64,000 nt of DNA from Symbiodinium sp. CCMP2592 (GCA_905221615.1 CAJNDT010001313.1:416001-480000); one strand, 5' to 3'. Counted from the first letter of the stretch, positions 54,307-63,634 are shown. The notes: generated by a model not told the origin, from the sequence alone. Numbers and translations are program-made.

Positions 54307-55701
54307 TCAGAGCTCCTTGCGGGTTTTCAACAAAGCCCGGAACTGCTCCACCTTCTCGTTCAAAGTCGTGACCGCAGCGGCCTGCTCCTTGACAAAGGCG
54401 GCGAAGGACTGCTCAGAGATGGCTTCTCCGGACGGCAGCTCATCCCAGGCGAGGGCATGCTCCTGCTTGTGGCTCCAGTCCTTAAGCTCGAGCAAAACCG
54501 CCTTGAAGTTCAAGCGATCCTCGTCACTCTTGCACTTCTGGGCCATTTTCATGCCCGTACCGTGAAGCTTGTCCACGGCTTCCTTCGCTTCCACCAGCAC
54601 GGCCCGCTGCTTGTCAGAGAGCTTTCCAGACTCCAACATCTTCTGGGCCGCCTTGCTGCCGGAGGCGGAAGAGCTGGCCACATCGCAGATGGCATGGGAG
54701 CCGGCATCGTCGAAGTCGAAGGAAAGGTCGTCCAGGGCGGCACTCACCTCGCCGAAGGCGCCCTTGCTCAGCTTTTGCTCGCCGCCGTGGAGGTTGTGGT
54801 TGTCCGAGACCTTCTTCGCCATGCCACTCTTGAGTGTGCGGTAAGAGCACATCTCCACCCCGCCGACTGTCCAGCAGTCCACGGCACCCTTGTCGATGCC
54901 CTGCTGGAGTGCGGACTCGTTTCCGTGGTACGTCTCCCACAGAAACACGTGGCGAGGCTTTCCGAGTCGCTCGTCCTTGCCGTAGTTCTCGTGGCTCGCC
55001 GTCTTGGTGCTGCTGAAGACCGGGTCCTTGGGATTCATCACGAGCTGGCCGTTGCCATCCTTGACGAAGAGGGCATTGATCAGCTTGGACTTGCCGGAGC
55101 GGCTGGACGATTTTTCTATCGCCTCTTGTATGTGTGACGGGATTGCACCCGAGTCACACAACTTGCGATATTTTCTCGCCTTCACTTGGTCGCGGCCTTC
55201 GTCCTCGGTGGCGGACTGGGCCGCCCACCCCTTTGCCTTCTCGGCAAGGCTTTTGGAGGTTTTTCCACCCCCAGAGCCACCCCCGGAGCCACCCCCGGAC
55301 TTGTTCTCCTGGTTGTCTGTGGGGGCAGCCTTCGCTTTGGCCTTAGCCTTGGTTTTGGCTTTGGCCTTGGCCTTTCCCTTGGCCTTTGCTTTTGCCTTGG
55401 CCTTTCCCTTGGCCTTGGGCTTGGACGGTGCCTTTGGCTCCTCCTCGTCCGGCTCGAGGTTCTCCTCCTCCTCTGCACCCTCTGGGTCTGCTTGGTCCGC
55501 CTCCTTGTCCGCCTCCTCCTCGTGCTTCTCGGCCGGGTCGTCTTCTTGCTCCACACCTGGCACCACTTCCAAAGCCTCGGTCACCTCTGGCGGCAGAGTG
55601 GCTGCCTTCTTTGCAGCAGGCTTCTTCATGACCCCCATTGAGGCCACGGCTACGGTGCTACAGCTCGCTGCTGTGTTGAGCACCCAAAAGCTGCATCGCA
55701 T
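54307..55701 (-). CDS. KAK-repeat basic/acidic protein of dinoflagellate type
   Basis: 464 residues from the first Met; Met22 or Met25 (MKKPAAKKAATLPPE) may be the true start. Order: PAAKK N-terminus; acidic stretch (about 50-88); (KAKG)n/(KAKA)n (about 91-127), like histone-H1 or bacterial HU-type tails; Gly/Ser linker; a folded-looking region from about 175 (RKYRKLCDSGAIPSHIQEAI, HVFLWETYHGNESALQQG, GGVEMCSYRTLKSGMAKKV); helical C-terminus. As I recall, the same folded region occurs in many unannotated dinoflagellate proteins. Nucleic-acid binding is inferred only from the lysine-rich tail. Intronless. Spacers on both sides carry the TGCTACYTAGA motif. Confidence 0.75.
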   Translation of the reverse strand: MRCSFWVLNTAASCSTVAVASMGVMKKPAAKKAATLPPEVTEALEVVPGVEQEDDPAEKHEEEADKEADQADPEGAEEEENLEPDEEEPKAPSKPKAKGKAKAKAKAKGKAKAKAKTKAKAKAKAAPTDNQENKSGGGSGGGSGGGKTSKSLAEKAKGWAAQSATEDEGRDQVKARKYRKLCDSGAIPSHIQEAIEKSSSRSGKSKLINALFVKDGNGQLVMNPKDPVFSSTKTASHENYGKDERLGKPRHVFLWETYHGNESALQQGIDKGAVDCWTVGGVEMCSYRTLKSGMAKKVSDNHNLHGGEQKLSKGAFGEVSAALDDLSFDFDDAGSHAICDVASSSASGSKAAQKMLESGKLSDKQRAVLVEAKEAVDKLHGTGMKMAQKCKSDEDRLNFKAVLLELKDWSHKQEHALAWDELPSGEAISEQSFAAFVKEQAAAVTTLNEKVEQFRALLKTRKEL

Positions 55702-55770
55702 GTTCGGATGGGCAGGGTCCCTGCCATGTGTCAGAGCTTAAAGGTCTCTTCTGTCTGTTACTTTATTTTA

Positions 55771-56030
55771 TAGCAAGCACACTACAAAGTGCAACCTGGA
55801 AAAGGAAAGCTCGAAGCATAGAATTTTGTTACGAAGCTTTGTTTGGTAACTTAGCAAATTTCCTTGCTACCTAGATTTTCTCTGTGACTTAGATTGCCTT
55901 ATTTTTATTAGGAAGCACACTACACAGTGCAACCTGGAAAAGGAAATCTCGAAACATAGAAGTTTGTTACGAAGCTTTGTTTGGTAACTTAGAAAATTTC
56001 CTTGCTACCTAGATTTTCTCTGTGACTTAG
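55771..56030. repeat. two-copy 140 bp tandem repeat in the spacer
   Basis: AAGCACACTACAAAGTGCAA CCTGGAAAAGG ... TTGCTACCTAGATTTTCTCT GTGACTTAGATTGCC occurs at 55775 and 55913. It contains the TGCTACCTAGA and GTGACTTAGA motif forms. Confidence 0.85.
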
Positions 56031-56480
56031 ATTGCCTCGTGTCCTAGTTGTGACATAGTTACGTGCTGCTATATGCTAGAGGAAGCTGCTTATTCTTTCT
56101 GCTACCTAGTTTTGATATGTGACATAGATTCGGTTCGAAGTTCCAAGATGTGACTTAGATACTAGATTTTCGCTGTGAGATAAGTGTCGTCTTGTTGTGA
56201 CTTAGTTCTACTGCAATTTGCTAGATAGAACTTTATTTTCTGCTCGTTACTTAGCCTTGTTATGAGACTTAGATTCGGTTTCAAGTTGCTAGATGTGACT
56301 TAGATGTACTGAAACTTCCGTTTAGCTTGCTACATAGTTTTGGTTGATACTTGGGGTGGGTTACTTCTGGATCCTTTGTACCTAAAATTCGTTGTACGTA
56401 GATTTGTGACTTAGCAACATCTGCTACTTAGATTTCTTGCATGTTTGTAACATAAGACTAAATAGTTTCACGTAGCAAAC
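55840..56480. promoter_or_regulatory. TGCTACYTAGA / GTGACTTAGA motif array 1
   Basis: About 20 loose copies of KNTACYTAG or GTGACTTAGA in 640 bp, all on the + strand (reverse complement TCTARGTAGCA in the sense of the cassette genes). Function unknown; listed as a possible regulatory or structural array. Confidence 0.5.
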
Positions 56481-56514
56481 TTCTAAAAGGTACCCGGGTC
56501 AGCTAGGTGCGGGT

Positions 56515-56960
56515 TTGCGAGGGTGGGTTAAGGAGTCTGGCTTTGTGGGCTTAAGCTTGCAGGTCCAGGGGTTTAGGGGTTCGTGCTTTCTGGGGGTTTG
56601 GGGTTGTATTGGTAGCTCTTTGGGAGACATACTTGATGGTGTAAGCTTGGGGGATTTTGGGGTTGAAGGTCGGTGGTTTCAGGGGGCTTCGGGTTCCGGG
56701 GCAGAGTGTTTATTGTGGCTTTGGGATTTATGTGGGTCAAAGCTCTTTAGCATTTTATATAGGTGTTGGGGTTCTGTGGGTGTTGGCCTGCGGGGGAGAA
56801 GGGGGTTTATAGGGGTTTTGGGCTTTGGGGCTCCAGGGCTTTGGGTTTTGGGTTTAGGTTTGGGGGTTAGGGTTTAGGGGCTTATAGGGTTAGGGGGGTT
56901 TAAGGGTTTAGGGCTAAGTTCAGGGGTTTAGGGGCACGGTTTAGGGTTTAGGGTTCAGCT
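56515..56960 (+). repeat. degenerate G-rich telomere-like tract
   Basis: GGGTTTAGGGG, GGGGTTTTGGG and related units, denser toward 56.86-56.96 kb. The 120-codon open frame here is repeat-derived. Confidence 0.75.
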
Positions 56961-56969
56961 TCTGGTCTT

Positions 56970-58240
56970 TCTGGGGGTTTGGGTTACATGTAAACATACC
57001 AGCACCCACACAGACACTTGTGTATATATACATACACATACAGACATATATATATATGTCTGTATATACATAGTGTGTATGTTACAATGTGTTCTAGCTA
57101 TGTATAGATACATAGACATATCTGCATTTATGTATTTATATATATAGACATGTATACATACATAAAGTTTCCATAACCTATGTATATTCGATGTATTGTT
57201 TATGTTTTGTAAAAGCGCCTTTTTTAGGGGACCAGGGCTTTTAAGCAAAATGGGCTTGATAAGTTGATTTATAGCTTTAAATACATCTAAAGTTTCCATA
57301 TTGTTCTTACAAAAACATCGATCCATTTGTTCAGAACAATCTATATTTTTTCCTTAAAAACTTGGTAGATTTTTTTTAAAATTTTGCTAGATTTTTGAAA
57401 AAATTTGGTATATTTTTTAAAAAATTTGGTAGATTTTTTTTTAAAATTTTTACATTTTTTTAAAATTTTTTAGATTTTTTTTAAAATTTTTATAGATTTT
57501 CAGCAAAATGGCGATCCAGTTTGAGTCCAGTTTGAGTCCAGTTTGAGTCCAGTTTCATACAAACTGGATCGCCATGGTTGAGTTTCATATGAAACTCAAC
57601 CACCATGGTTTAGTTTCATATGAAACTCAACCATGGCGATCCAGTTTGTATGAAACTGGACTCAAACTGGACTCAAACTGGACTCAAACTGGATCGCCAT
57701 TTTGTTGAAAATCTATAAAAATTTTAAAAAAAATATAAAAAATTTCAAAAAAAATGTAAAAATTTTAAAAAAAATCTACCAATTTTTTTTAAAAAATATA
57801 CCAAATTTTTTAAAAAATCTACCAAAATTTGAAAAGAATCCAGCAACATTTTAAAAACAAATCTAACAAAATCTTTCAAAAATGCATATCCAAACTTTAA
57901 AGAATTACATACCTTTTTGTAAAAACCTATACCGGTCTTCTTAAAAATGTATATGAATAAACTGAAACATGTTAATGCATTGAAAAATAACATTAACATA
58001 ATGGTTGCAACTGGACCTTAGTAAAACTACAATATAAAACAAAACACAAAAAATCACAAGTATCTGAAAAATCTTCACATAGAATAATGTGTTGGTTTGA
58101 AAAGAGTGTAGCAAAACTATACTTCACAGTTCATGTGTATTGTGAAAAGAACATATTGAAGACGGAAAGGAATAATTATGAACCTCAAAACAATATATAC
58201 GTATCCAATACAAAAAAACGCTGTGTCCGTGTGGGTGCCT
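56970..58240. other. AT-rich island
   Basis: Far more AT-rich than its surroundings. Left part has TACATACACATACAGACATA-type repeats, then long A/T runs around the palindrome, then AT-rich unique sequence. No convincing gene; ORFs such as 57745-57999 (-) are low-complexity. Confidence 0.7.
57361..57850. repeat. 490 bp near-perfect palindrome
   Basis: The centre is ACCATGGT at 57602-57609, with arms of about 244 bp. Inner arms hold TTCATATGAAACTCAACC and ATGGCGATCCAGTTT with three GAGTCCAGTTT units; outer arms are A/T-rich (AAAATTTTTATAGATTTT). Arms still pair almost completely, so it is recent or kept in step. Confidence 0.95.
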
Positions 58241-58244
58241 GCAT

Positions 58245-58450
58245 GTCTACCCCTCAACCCCAAACCCTAAGCCCCTGAACCTCTAGACACCTTGAACTTT
58301 AAACCCCAAACCCTAAGGCCCGAAACCCTAACTTAACCACCGAACCCGAACCCCAAACCCTAAACCCTGGAACCCCTAAACCCCTGAACCCCAAACCCTA
58401 AGCCCCTAAACCCCTAGACACGTTACCCCAAACCCTAAATCCAGAAACTT
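58245..58450 (-). repeat. degenerate C-rich telomere-like tract
   Basis: CCCCAAACCCTAAGCCCCTG AACC-type units, the opposite orientation to 56515-56960, so the AT-rich island has inverted telomere-like flanks. Confidence 0.75.
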
Positions 58451-58599
58451 CGACAGAAGCCCTGACCGGAGCAACCGCCCAAGCCCCCCAAAACCCGCAA
58501 CCCTGGAAAACCCTTCTGCTCGGCCGCCCGTTTTGGCACCACAGCGGAGGCAGAGGTAAGAAGATCCGAGAGCCCCTCAGAATGCGACCTGGGAGCTTT

Positions 58600-58872
58600 G
58601 TTCTTGGTTCGGGTTGCTACCTAGCTTTGCCTAGAGATGCTACCTAAATGTACGTGCGACTAGACTATTTTTCTGCTACCTAGAGCTTTTTTTTTGATAC
58701 CTAGTTTTGTTCTGCTACCTAGAGTTTTTGCTACTTAAATTTTTCTGCTACTTAGATTTTTTTGTTACCTAGATTTTTTGTGCTAGGTAGAGTTTTTGCT
58801 ACCTAGTTTTGATGCTACCTAGGAATTTGTTACTTAGAAGACACGTGACTTAGATTGCATTACACCTGCTAC
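58600..58872. promoter_or_regulatory. TGCTACYTAGA motif array 2
   Basis: About 15 copies (GCTACCTAGC, GATACCTAG, GCTACTTAGA, GTGACTTAGA) in 270 bp, just 3' of the Lys/Glu-rich gene; a few more lie within its 3' end. Confidence 0.5.
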
Positions 58873-59598
58873 TTATTTAAATGCTGTACACTGCAACTTA
58901 GAGCTGGCCTCTGCCTCCTTCTTTTTCTTTTTCTTTTTTTCCTTCTTTTTCTTCTTGGAAGACTTTCGGAAGACAGCCTGCACGGGAAGTTTGGCGGTGC
59001 ACTGAGTCTCGTGGCTCTGTGTCCCCCGCCTGCTTTCTTCTCTAATCTCCATCCTTTCTTTCCTTCTTTCTTCCTTTTCGCTCCTGCAGGATAAAGCTAC
59101 AAGTATATGCGACTTAGAATCCCCAGGCCCGGAAGTTTTCTCCTCGTGGCCAGCTGGATCATCTCCTCCTCTCTTTCCAGACTTTTCTTTCTTCTCCTTC
59201 CTCTCCTTGCTTTTGCCCTTCTTGTGGCGTTTCTCCTTCTTTTCCTTTTTTTCCTTTTCCTTTTCCTTTTCCTCTTTTCTTCGGCGCTTTCGCCTCTCCT
59301 CCTCCTCTGCTCTGCGGAGTCTTTTCTGCTCCTTGGCTCTTTCCTTCTCCTTGAGCCTTCTTTTTTGCTCCGCTTCTGCTCGGAGGAGAGCTTCACCTCT
59401 CCTCCGAGCAGCCAGAAGAGTGGCTGCTCTGGCCCCCTCCGGCTCGATGACCTCGTCATCCTCTTCGCTTTCCGACTCCTCCTGCTCGTCAGACGAGGTA
59501 GTCGAGGGTGCCCTTGGAGGGTCCTTCGAAGAGCCAGCCCCCTTCGAAGAGCCAGCCCTGGCCTGCTGCCTCCTCTGCCAGGGCAGCATCCCTTTCAC
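58873..59598 (-). CDS. Lys/Glu-rich low-complexity protein
   Basis: 241 residues. Starts MKGMLPWQRRQQARAGSSKG; acidic patch (DEQEESESEEDDEVIEPE); then almost only K, E and R (about 80-140), with a second KKKKKEKKKKKKKE patch near the end. Likely a long charged single helix; SR/KE-type composition resembles splicing or chromatin factors, but that is composition only. Its DNA is pyrimidine-rich on +, so + frames are also open. TGCTACCTAGA copies lie 15-40 bp upstream of the ATG. Confidence 0.6.
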   Translation of the reverse strand: MKGMLPWQRRQQARAGSSKGAGSSKDPPRAPSTTSSDEQEESESEEDDEVIEPEGARAATLLAARRRGEALLRAEAEQKRRLKEKERAKEQKRLRRAEEEERRKRRRKEEKEKEKEKKEKKEKRHKKGKSKERKEKKEKSGKRGGDDPAGHEEKTSGPGDSKSHILVALSCRSEKEERRKERMEIREESRRGTQSHETQCTAKLPVQAVFRKSSKKKKKEKKKKKKKEAEASSKLQCTAFK

Positions 59599-59609
59599 CT
59601 CAGTTGAGA

Positions 59610-59906
59610 GGGAGGTTTGCTAGGTAGAATTTGCTACCTAGAGACTTTGCTGCCTAGAGTCCTGTTACTTAGAATTTGCTACCTAGGGTTTTTGCTACCT
59701 AGAGTCCTGTTACTTAGAATTTGCTACCTAGGGTTTTTGCTACCTAGAGTCCTGTTACTTAGAATTTGCTACCTAGGGTTTTTGCTACCTAGAGTCCTGT
59801 GACTTAGAATGTGCTACCTAGTGGATTCCGCTACGTAGAGAAGCATGTTACCTATCCAGTCTTTTTGCTACCTATAGAGCCTTGTTACCGAGAGGCTCTC
59901 TTAGAA
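59610..59906. promoter_or_regulatory. TGCTACYTAGA motif array 3 with 45 bp tandem unit
   Basis: About 18 motif copies in 290 bp between two genes. A 45 bp unit (TTTGCTACCTAGAGTCCTGT TACTTAGAATTTGCTACCTA GGGTT) repeats about 3.3 times from about 59645. All copies are on +. Confidence 0.65.
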
Positions 59907-60944
59907 CTATATTTCTTGCCAAGTGGCCGCCAGCGACTTGCTAGCAGCAGTGGCATTCGCCAGCTGCTGCTGCACGGAGCCTCGAGGGCGAGGTGGAGGT
60001 CGTGGGCTCCGTAGGCCAGGATCCCGGCATGGCCTCTGCTCGTAGACCTCCTGCCACGGATGCTCCCCTGCTGCTGCTGCTGCTGGTGCTGAGCTTGCTG
60101 CTGGCTCTGCTGCTGCACTGGCCGCTGGGCTTGCTGCTGGACTGGCCGCTGGGCTTGCTGCTGCCTTTGGGCTTGCTGCTGCCTTTGGGCTTGCTGCTGC
60201 CTTTGGGCTTGCTGCTGCCTTTGGGCTTGCTGCTGCCTTTGCTGCTGCCTTTGGGCTTGCTGCTGGGCTTGGGCTTGCCGCTGGGCTTGCTGCCGGGCTT
60301 GCCCTTGGCCTTGCTGCTGCTGCTGGCTCCTCAGCAGGACTTGTTGGAGTCCGAGGTGCTGCTGCTGGTGCAGCTGGAACAGCAGCCTCCTCTGCTGGTG
60401 CTGCTGGTGCTGCAGCTTTCGGAACAGCAGCCTCCTCTGCTGCTGGTGCTGCTGGTGCTGCAGCTTTCGGAGCAGCCGCCTCCTCTGCAGGTGCTGCTGC
60501 TGGTGCTGCTGCAGCTTTGGCCTCTGCAGCTGCTTTCGGAGCAGCAGCCTCCTCTGCAGCTGCTGCTGGTGCTGCTGCAGCTTTCGCCTTTGCTGCTGCT
60601 TTGGGAACAGCAGCAGCCTCCTCCTCTGCTGCTGCTGGTGCTGCTGCAGCTTTCGGAGCTGCAGCTTTCGGTGCTGCTGCCGCTTTGCCCTGGCCTTTGC
60701 CCTGCCAGGGTCGTTTGCTGACCCGGTAGCCAGCCACACCTGCAGGCAAAGCTGTCACGGCTTCTTCGGCTTCCTCCTGCGAGCTGTAGATGACATAGCC
60801 AAATGTCAGCGAGTGGCCACTCGGAGCCACCTCCGCATACACCGGCCACGTAGTGCTGCAGCACCAGTGGTACAGCTCCTCCGACGACAGCCAGGAGGGA
60901 AGGCCGCCGAGCCAGACCGTGCGGTCTGGCGGCAGGTTGGCCAT
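59907..60944 (-). CDS. RRM-domain protein with long Ala/Pro/Lys-rich tail
   Basis: 345 residues. An N-terminal RNA-recognition-motif-like domain (about 8-80): RTVWLGGLPSWLSSEELYHW (RNP2-like strand), SLTFGYVIYSSQEEAEEAV (RNP1-like), ending GYRVSKRPWQGKGQGK. The tail (about 90-300) is (APKAA)n and (SPKAA)n, then PRPPPRPRGS. The tail DNA is GCTGCT/CAGCAG-like, so the other frames are open as poly-Gln and poly-Leu; these are not genes. RNA binding is inferred from the domain. Motif copies at 60963 and 60980 lie 20-40 bp upstream of the ATG. Confidence 0.7.
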   Translation of the reverse strand: MANLPPDRTVWLGGLPSWLSSEELYHWCCSTTWPVYAEVAPSGHSLTFGYVIYSSQEEAEEAVTALPAGVAGYRVSKRPWQGKGQGKAAAAPKAAAPKAAAAPAAAEEEAAAVPKAAAKAKAAAAPAAAAEEAAAPKAAAEAKAAAAPAAAPAEEAAAPKAAAPAAPAAEEAAVPKAAAPAAPAEEAAVPAAPAAAPRTPTSPAEEPAAAARPRASPAASPAASPSPAASPKAAAKAAASPKAAASPKAAASPKAAASPKAAASPAASPAASPAASAAAEPAASSAPAAAAAGEHPWQEVYEQRPCRDPGLRSPRPPPRPRGSVQQQLANATAASKSLAATWQEI

Positions 60945-61007
60945 GGCTATGGCTCTCGTGAGATGCTACCTAGAGAAGCATGCTACTTAGAACTTTGGCC
61001 TAGTTAG

Positions 61008-61145
61008 TTAGTGTGTGTGTGTGTAACTAAGCAAGTAAGTGTGTGTGTGTGTGTGTTTGTGTCTGCAGTTGTCCGTGTGTCTGTGTCTGTGTTTCTGTCG
61101 GTGTTTCCGTGTGTGTCTCAGTGTGTCTGTGTGTGTGTGTGCCTC
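61008..61145. repeat. TG microsatellite
   Basis: (TG)n with TCTG interruptions; several rival open frames here are artefacts of the repeat. Confidence 0.85.
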
Positions 61146-61550
61146 TGCTTGTCCGTCTGTTGGAAAGTGGCTGCAAGTGTGCCTGTCTGCTGGTCCTACA
61201 CAGCGGCCACGTGTTTGGCCTGTCGGGGGAAGGAGAACCGCTGAGTGGAGACTACTGTGTGTGTGGTGCTTCTGTGAGAAGAAACCTAGAACCTTCAACC
61301 TTAAACCCTAAATCAGGGGTCCCTGTGTGCTAGTGTCTGCAGTGTGCTCTTTCTACCGAGTGCTGTGTTTGCCCTGCTTCAGTTTTGTGAGGTCTCTGTC
61401 GTGGCTGCTGTGCCTCTCTCCTCTCTGGGTTCTCCTCCTGCGAGCCATCGGAGCGAGCGACGGCCGAAAAGTTCTTCGGGCTCTGGGCTGCAGAAGGGCT
61501 TCAGGTTAGGGGAAAACCTGGCTTGCTTCCTAGCGCCTTTGTGCTGCCTA
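61146..61550. other. no recognisable gene
   Basis: CTGTGTG-like and pyrimidine-rich sequence; a telomere-like unit at about 61300. Confidence 0.4.
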
Positions 61551-62060
61551 AATGGATTGCGACCTAAAAGATGTAAGTTAAATTTCGAGATGGATTGCGA
61601 CCTAGAATAAAAGCTGTTACTTAGATTTTTGCTACCTAGATGGATTGCGACCTAGCAAAAGCATTGCGACCTAGAAAAAGCTGCTACTTAGATTTATGCT
61701 ACCTAGATGGATTGCGACCTAGCACAAGCATTGCGACCTAGAAAAAACTGCTACTTAGATTTTTGCTACCTAGATGGATTGCGACCTAGCAAAAGCATTG
61801 CGACCTAGAAAAAGCTGCTACTTAGAATTTTGCTACCTAAATGGATTACGACCTAGATAAAGCTGTTACTTGGATTTTGGCTTCCTAGATGGTTGGTGGG
61901 CTGGATAAAGCTGCTACTTAGATTTATATGGCTACATAAATGGATTCTGACCTAGATAGAGCTGTTACTTAAGTTTTTGCTACCGACATGGATTGGGACG
62001 TCGACAAAAAGCTGGTACTTAGATTTTGTGCTACATAGAGATCCTACATTTTGGAACCGC
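61550..62060. promoter_or_regulatory. TGCTACYTAGA / GCGACCTAGA motif array 4 with 67 bp tandem unit
   Basis: A unit TGGATTGCGACCTAGCAAAA GCATTGCGACCTAGAAAAAG CTGCTACTTAGATTTTTGCT ACCTAGA repeats about three times cleanly (61620-61840) and then decays. More than 20 motif copies, all on +. Confidence 0.65.
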
Positions 62061-62391
62061 TGGGGCCTGCTGCATAATCGGATTCGGCGCCTTTTTTAAA
62101 GCTGCCTCCTAAATCCTAGGGACTATATGTAGCAACCGAGCCTGCCAATCAGGTGTATTATATGTGACTTATAGAGGTGCTTCTTGTGTGCCTTCGCTAG
62201 ATTTCAAGTAAAAACTATCTCCATTACACGTCGCTGTGCTACTTTTTTGGTGTTTCATGCTATATCAGAACATCTATTGCCAAACCACAAGTGTGAAGAA
62301 AAACTAAGAACCCTGAGCTTTTGGGAAAACCCGAACAATTAATCCTGCCCGCCAAAAAGACTTCTATTTTTTTCCTCGCCACCCAGAGGTT
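62061..62391. other. 3' flank of the SPRK gene, no gene
   Basis: AT-richer sequence with a few decayed motif copies (for example GTGACTTATAG at 62164). Confidence 0.4.
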
Positions 62392-63522
62392 TCAGTCAGT
62401 CTCGACGAGCTTGCCAGAATCGATGAGGGCGGCCACTTCCCGCATCTTCTCTCTGGCTTTCTTTTTCGCTGACTGCGGAGACAAGCCCAGTCGCTCTTGA
62501 AGGCACTTTTCCCGGTGGTAGGCCTGGCTCGTTTTTCTGTGCTTGAAGGTAGTTTTAAACTTCTTTTTCTCTCCCTCCTCGGTGGCAGCCTCCTCCGTTT
62601 TCGGCGCTTTTTTGGTCTTTTTCTTTGTAGCAGCAGCTGGTTTCTTGAAAGCAGCAGCTGGTTTCTTCAAGGCCCTCTTCTTCGTAGGCGAAGACACCAA
62701 AGCTTCATCTACGGCCTTCGCCGCCTCACTGTCCAGCACGTCGGACAAGGCCGCCTCCCGAGGCGAAGCCTGCTTCCGAGGCGAAGCCTGGTTCTTCCGA
62801 GGAGAACAAAGAGCTCGCACACGAAAAGGCTGCGAAGCTCGAAGCCTTTTGCTCGGCGAAGCTTTAGGCGGGTCTGCTCGAAACTCAGATTCCTCGCTGC
62901 CCTTTTTCGCGAGGATTCTACTGAAGACCGAGCTGCCTGCTGCCTGGTCCTTTGGCGGCTGCCACAGTACCAAAGCCGTGGAGGCAGAAGCTGAGGAAGT
63001 CGAAGGTTGGCTCGCCTCGGCTTTCTGAGCCGTTTTCGCACTTGCAGGGTCCTGCAAGAAGGTCAGCAACTTGTCCAGACCTTCCCTTTCCTCCAAGCTG
63101 GCTTTCCTCATTGCCGGGAAATACTTATCGTCCTTCTTCAAGTCCCGAAGTTGCGACATCAGGACACGGACCCTCTGGTCGATGCCATCCGTGTAAGTTT
63201 CCACGTCCATGCCGTGTTTGGACATCCTCAGCTCCGGGGTCTCGAGGCATCGGCGAACTGCAGCTCGGAGTTTGACACTCGGGAGAACGGCATTCGGAGC
63301 GACCCCAAGCAGGTCCTGTAGCAAGTAGCGGCTCTGGTAAAGCCATTCGACATTGATGGCTGTCTTCCATGACCATTGAGCCCCACGGGGACATTGCACC
63401 GTGTGCCAAAGGTCAGCCCGTCGGACTTGCTCCCTGAAGCACCTCTGCAGGTCCCCCACAGCTATCAGGGGGTCGCACTTCAGACGGGTATCCATGGCAG
63501 CCATGGCAGAGTTCAGCAGCAA
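62392..63522 (-). CDS. Lys/Ser-rich protein with SPRK repeats
   Basis: 376 residues; Met7 or Met10 are alternative starts. The N-terminal 150 residues look folded (WSWKTAINVEWLYQSRYLLQ, DVETYTDGIDQRVRVLMSQL). The middle is Ser/Ala/Pro-rich with SPRKNQASPRKQASPRE and SPTKKRALKKPAAAFKKPAA (S/T-P-x-K motifs as in linker histones). The C-terminus is RKTSQAYHREKCLQERLGLS followed by a basic helix, a pattern I recall from other unannotated dinoflagellate proteins. DNA or chromatin association is inferred from composition only. It is the first (most 5') gene of the cassette; a TGCTACCTAGA copy lies at 63544, about 20 bp upstream of the ATG. Confidence 0.7.
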   Translation of the reverse strand: MLLNSAMAAMDTRLKCDPLIAVGDLQRCFREQVRRADLWHTVQCPRGAQWSWKTAINVEWLYQSRYLLQDLLGVAPNAVLPSVKLRAAVRRCLETPELRMSKHGMDVETYTDGIDQRVRVLMSQLRDLKKDDKYFPAMRKASLEEREGLDKLLTFLQDPASAKTAQKAEASQPSTSSASASTALVLWQPPKDQAAGSSVFSRILAKKGSEESEFRADPPKASPSKRLRASQPFRVRALCSPRKNQASPRKQASPREAALSDVLDSEAAKAVDEALVSSPTKKRALKKPAAAFKKPAAATKKKTKKAPKTEEAATEEGEKKKFKTTFKHRKTSQAYHREKCLQERLGLSPQSAKKKAREKMREVAALIDSGKLVETD

Positions 63523-63634
63523 AATGCTGCTTTTTTTCTTTTTCTGCTACCTAGAAACCTTTGCATGCGTTTTTCTTTCCAACATCTCGACTGTGGAAGT
63601 GCAAAGCAAAACCTCAAGCCTGCTCTATGCTACC

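Noticed and set aside
55004-55741. 245-codon plus frame opposite the KAK gene
   Set aside because: Mirror of the Lys/Ala repeat; low-complexity Leu/Ala/Phe translation.
57745-57999. 84-codon Phe-rich minus frame
   Set aside because: Lies on the A/T arm of the palindrome; low complexity.
59107-59623. Phe/Leu/Ser-rich plus frames of 166 and 138 codons
   Set aside because: Complement of the Lys/Glu-rich gene.
59993-60721. 242-codon Leu-rich plus frame and 284-codon Gln-rich minus frame
   Set aside because: Out-of-frame readings of the Ala-rich RRM tail; only the RRM frame has a domain.
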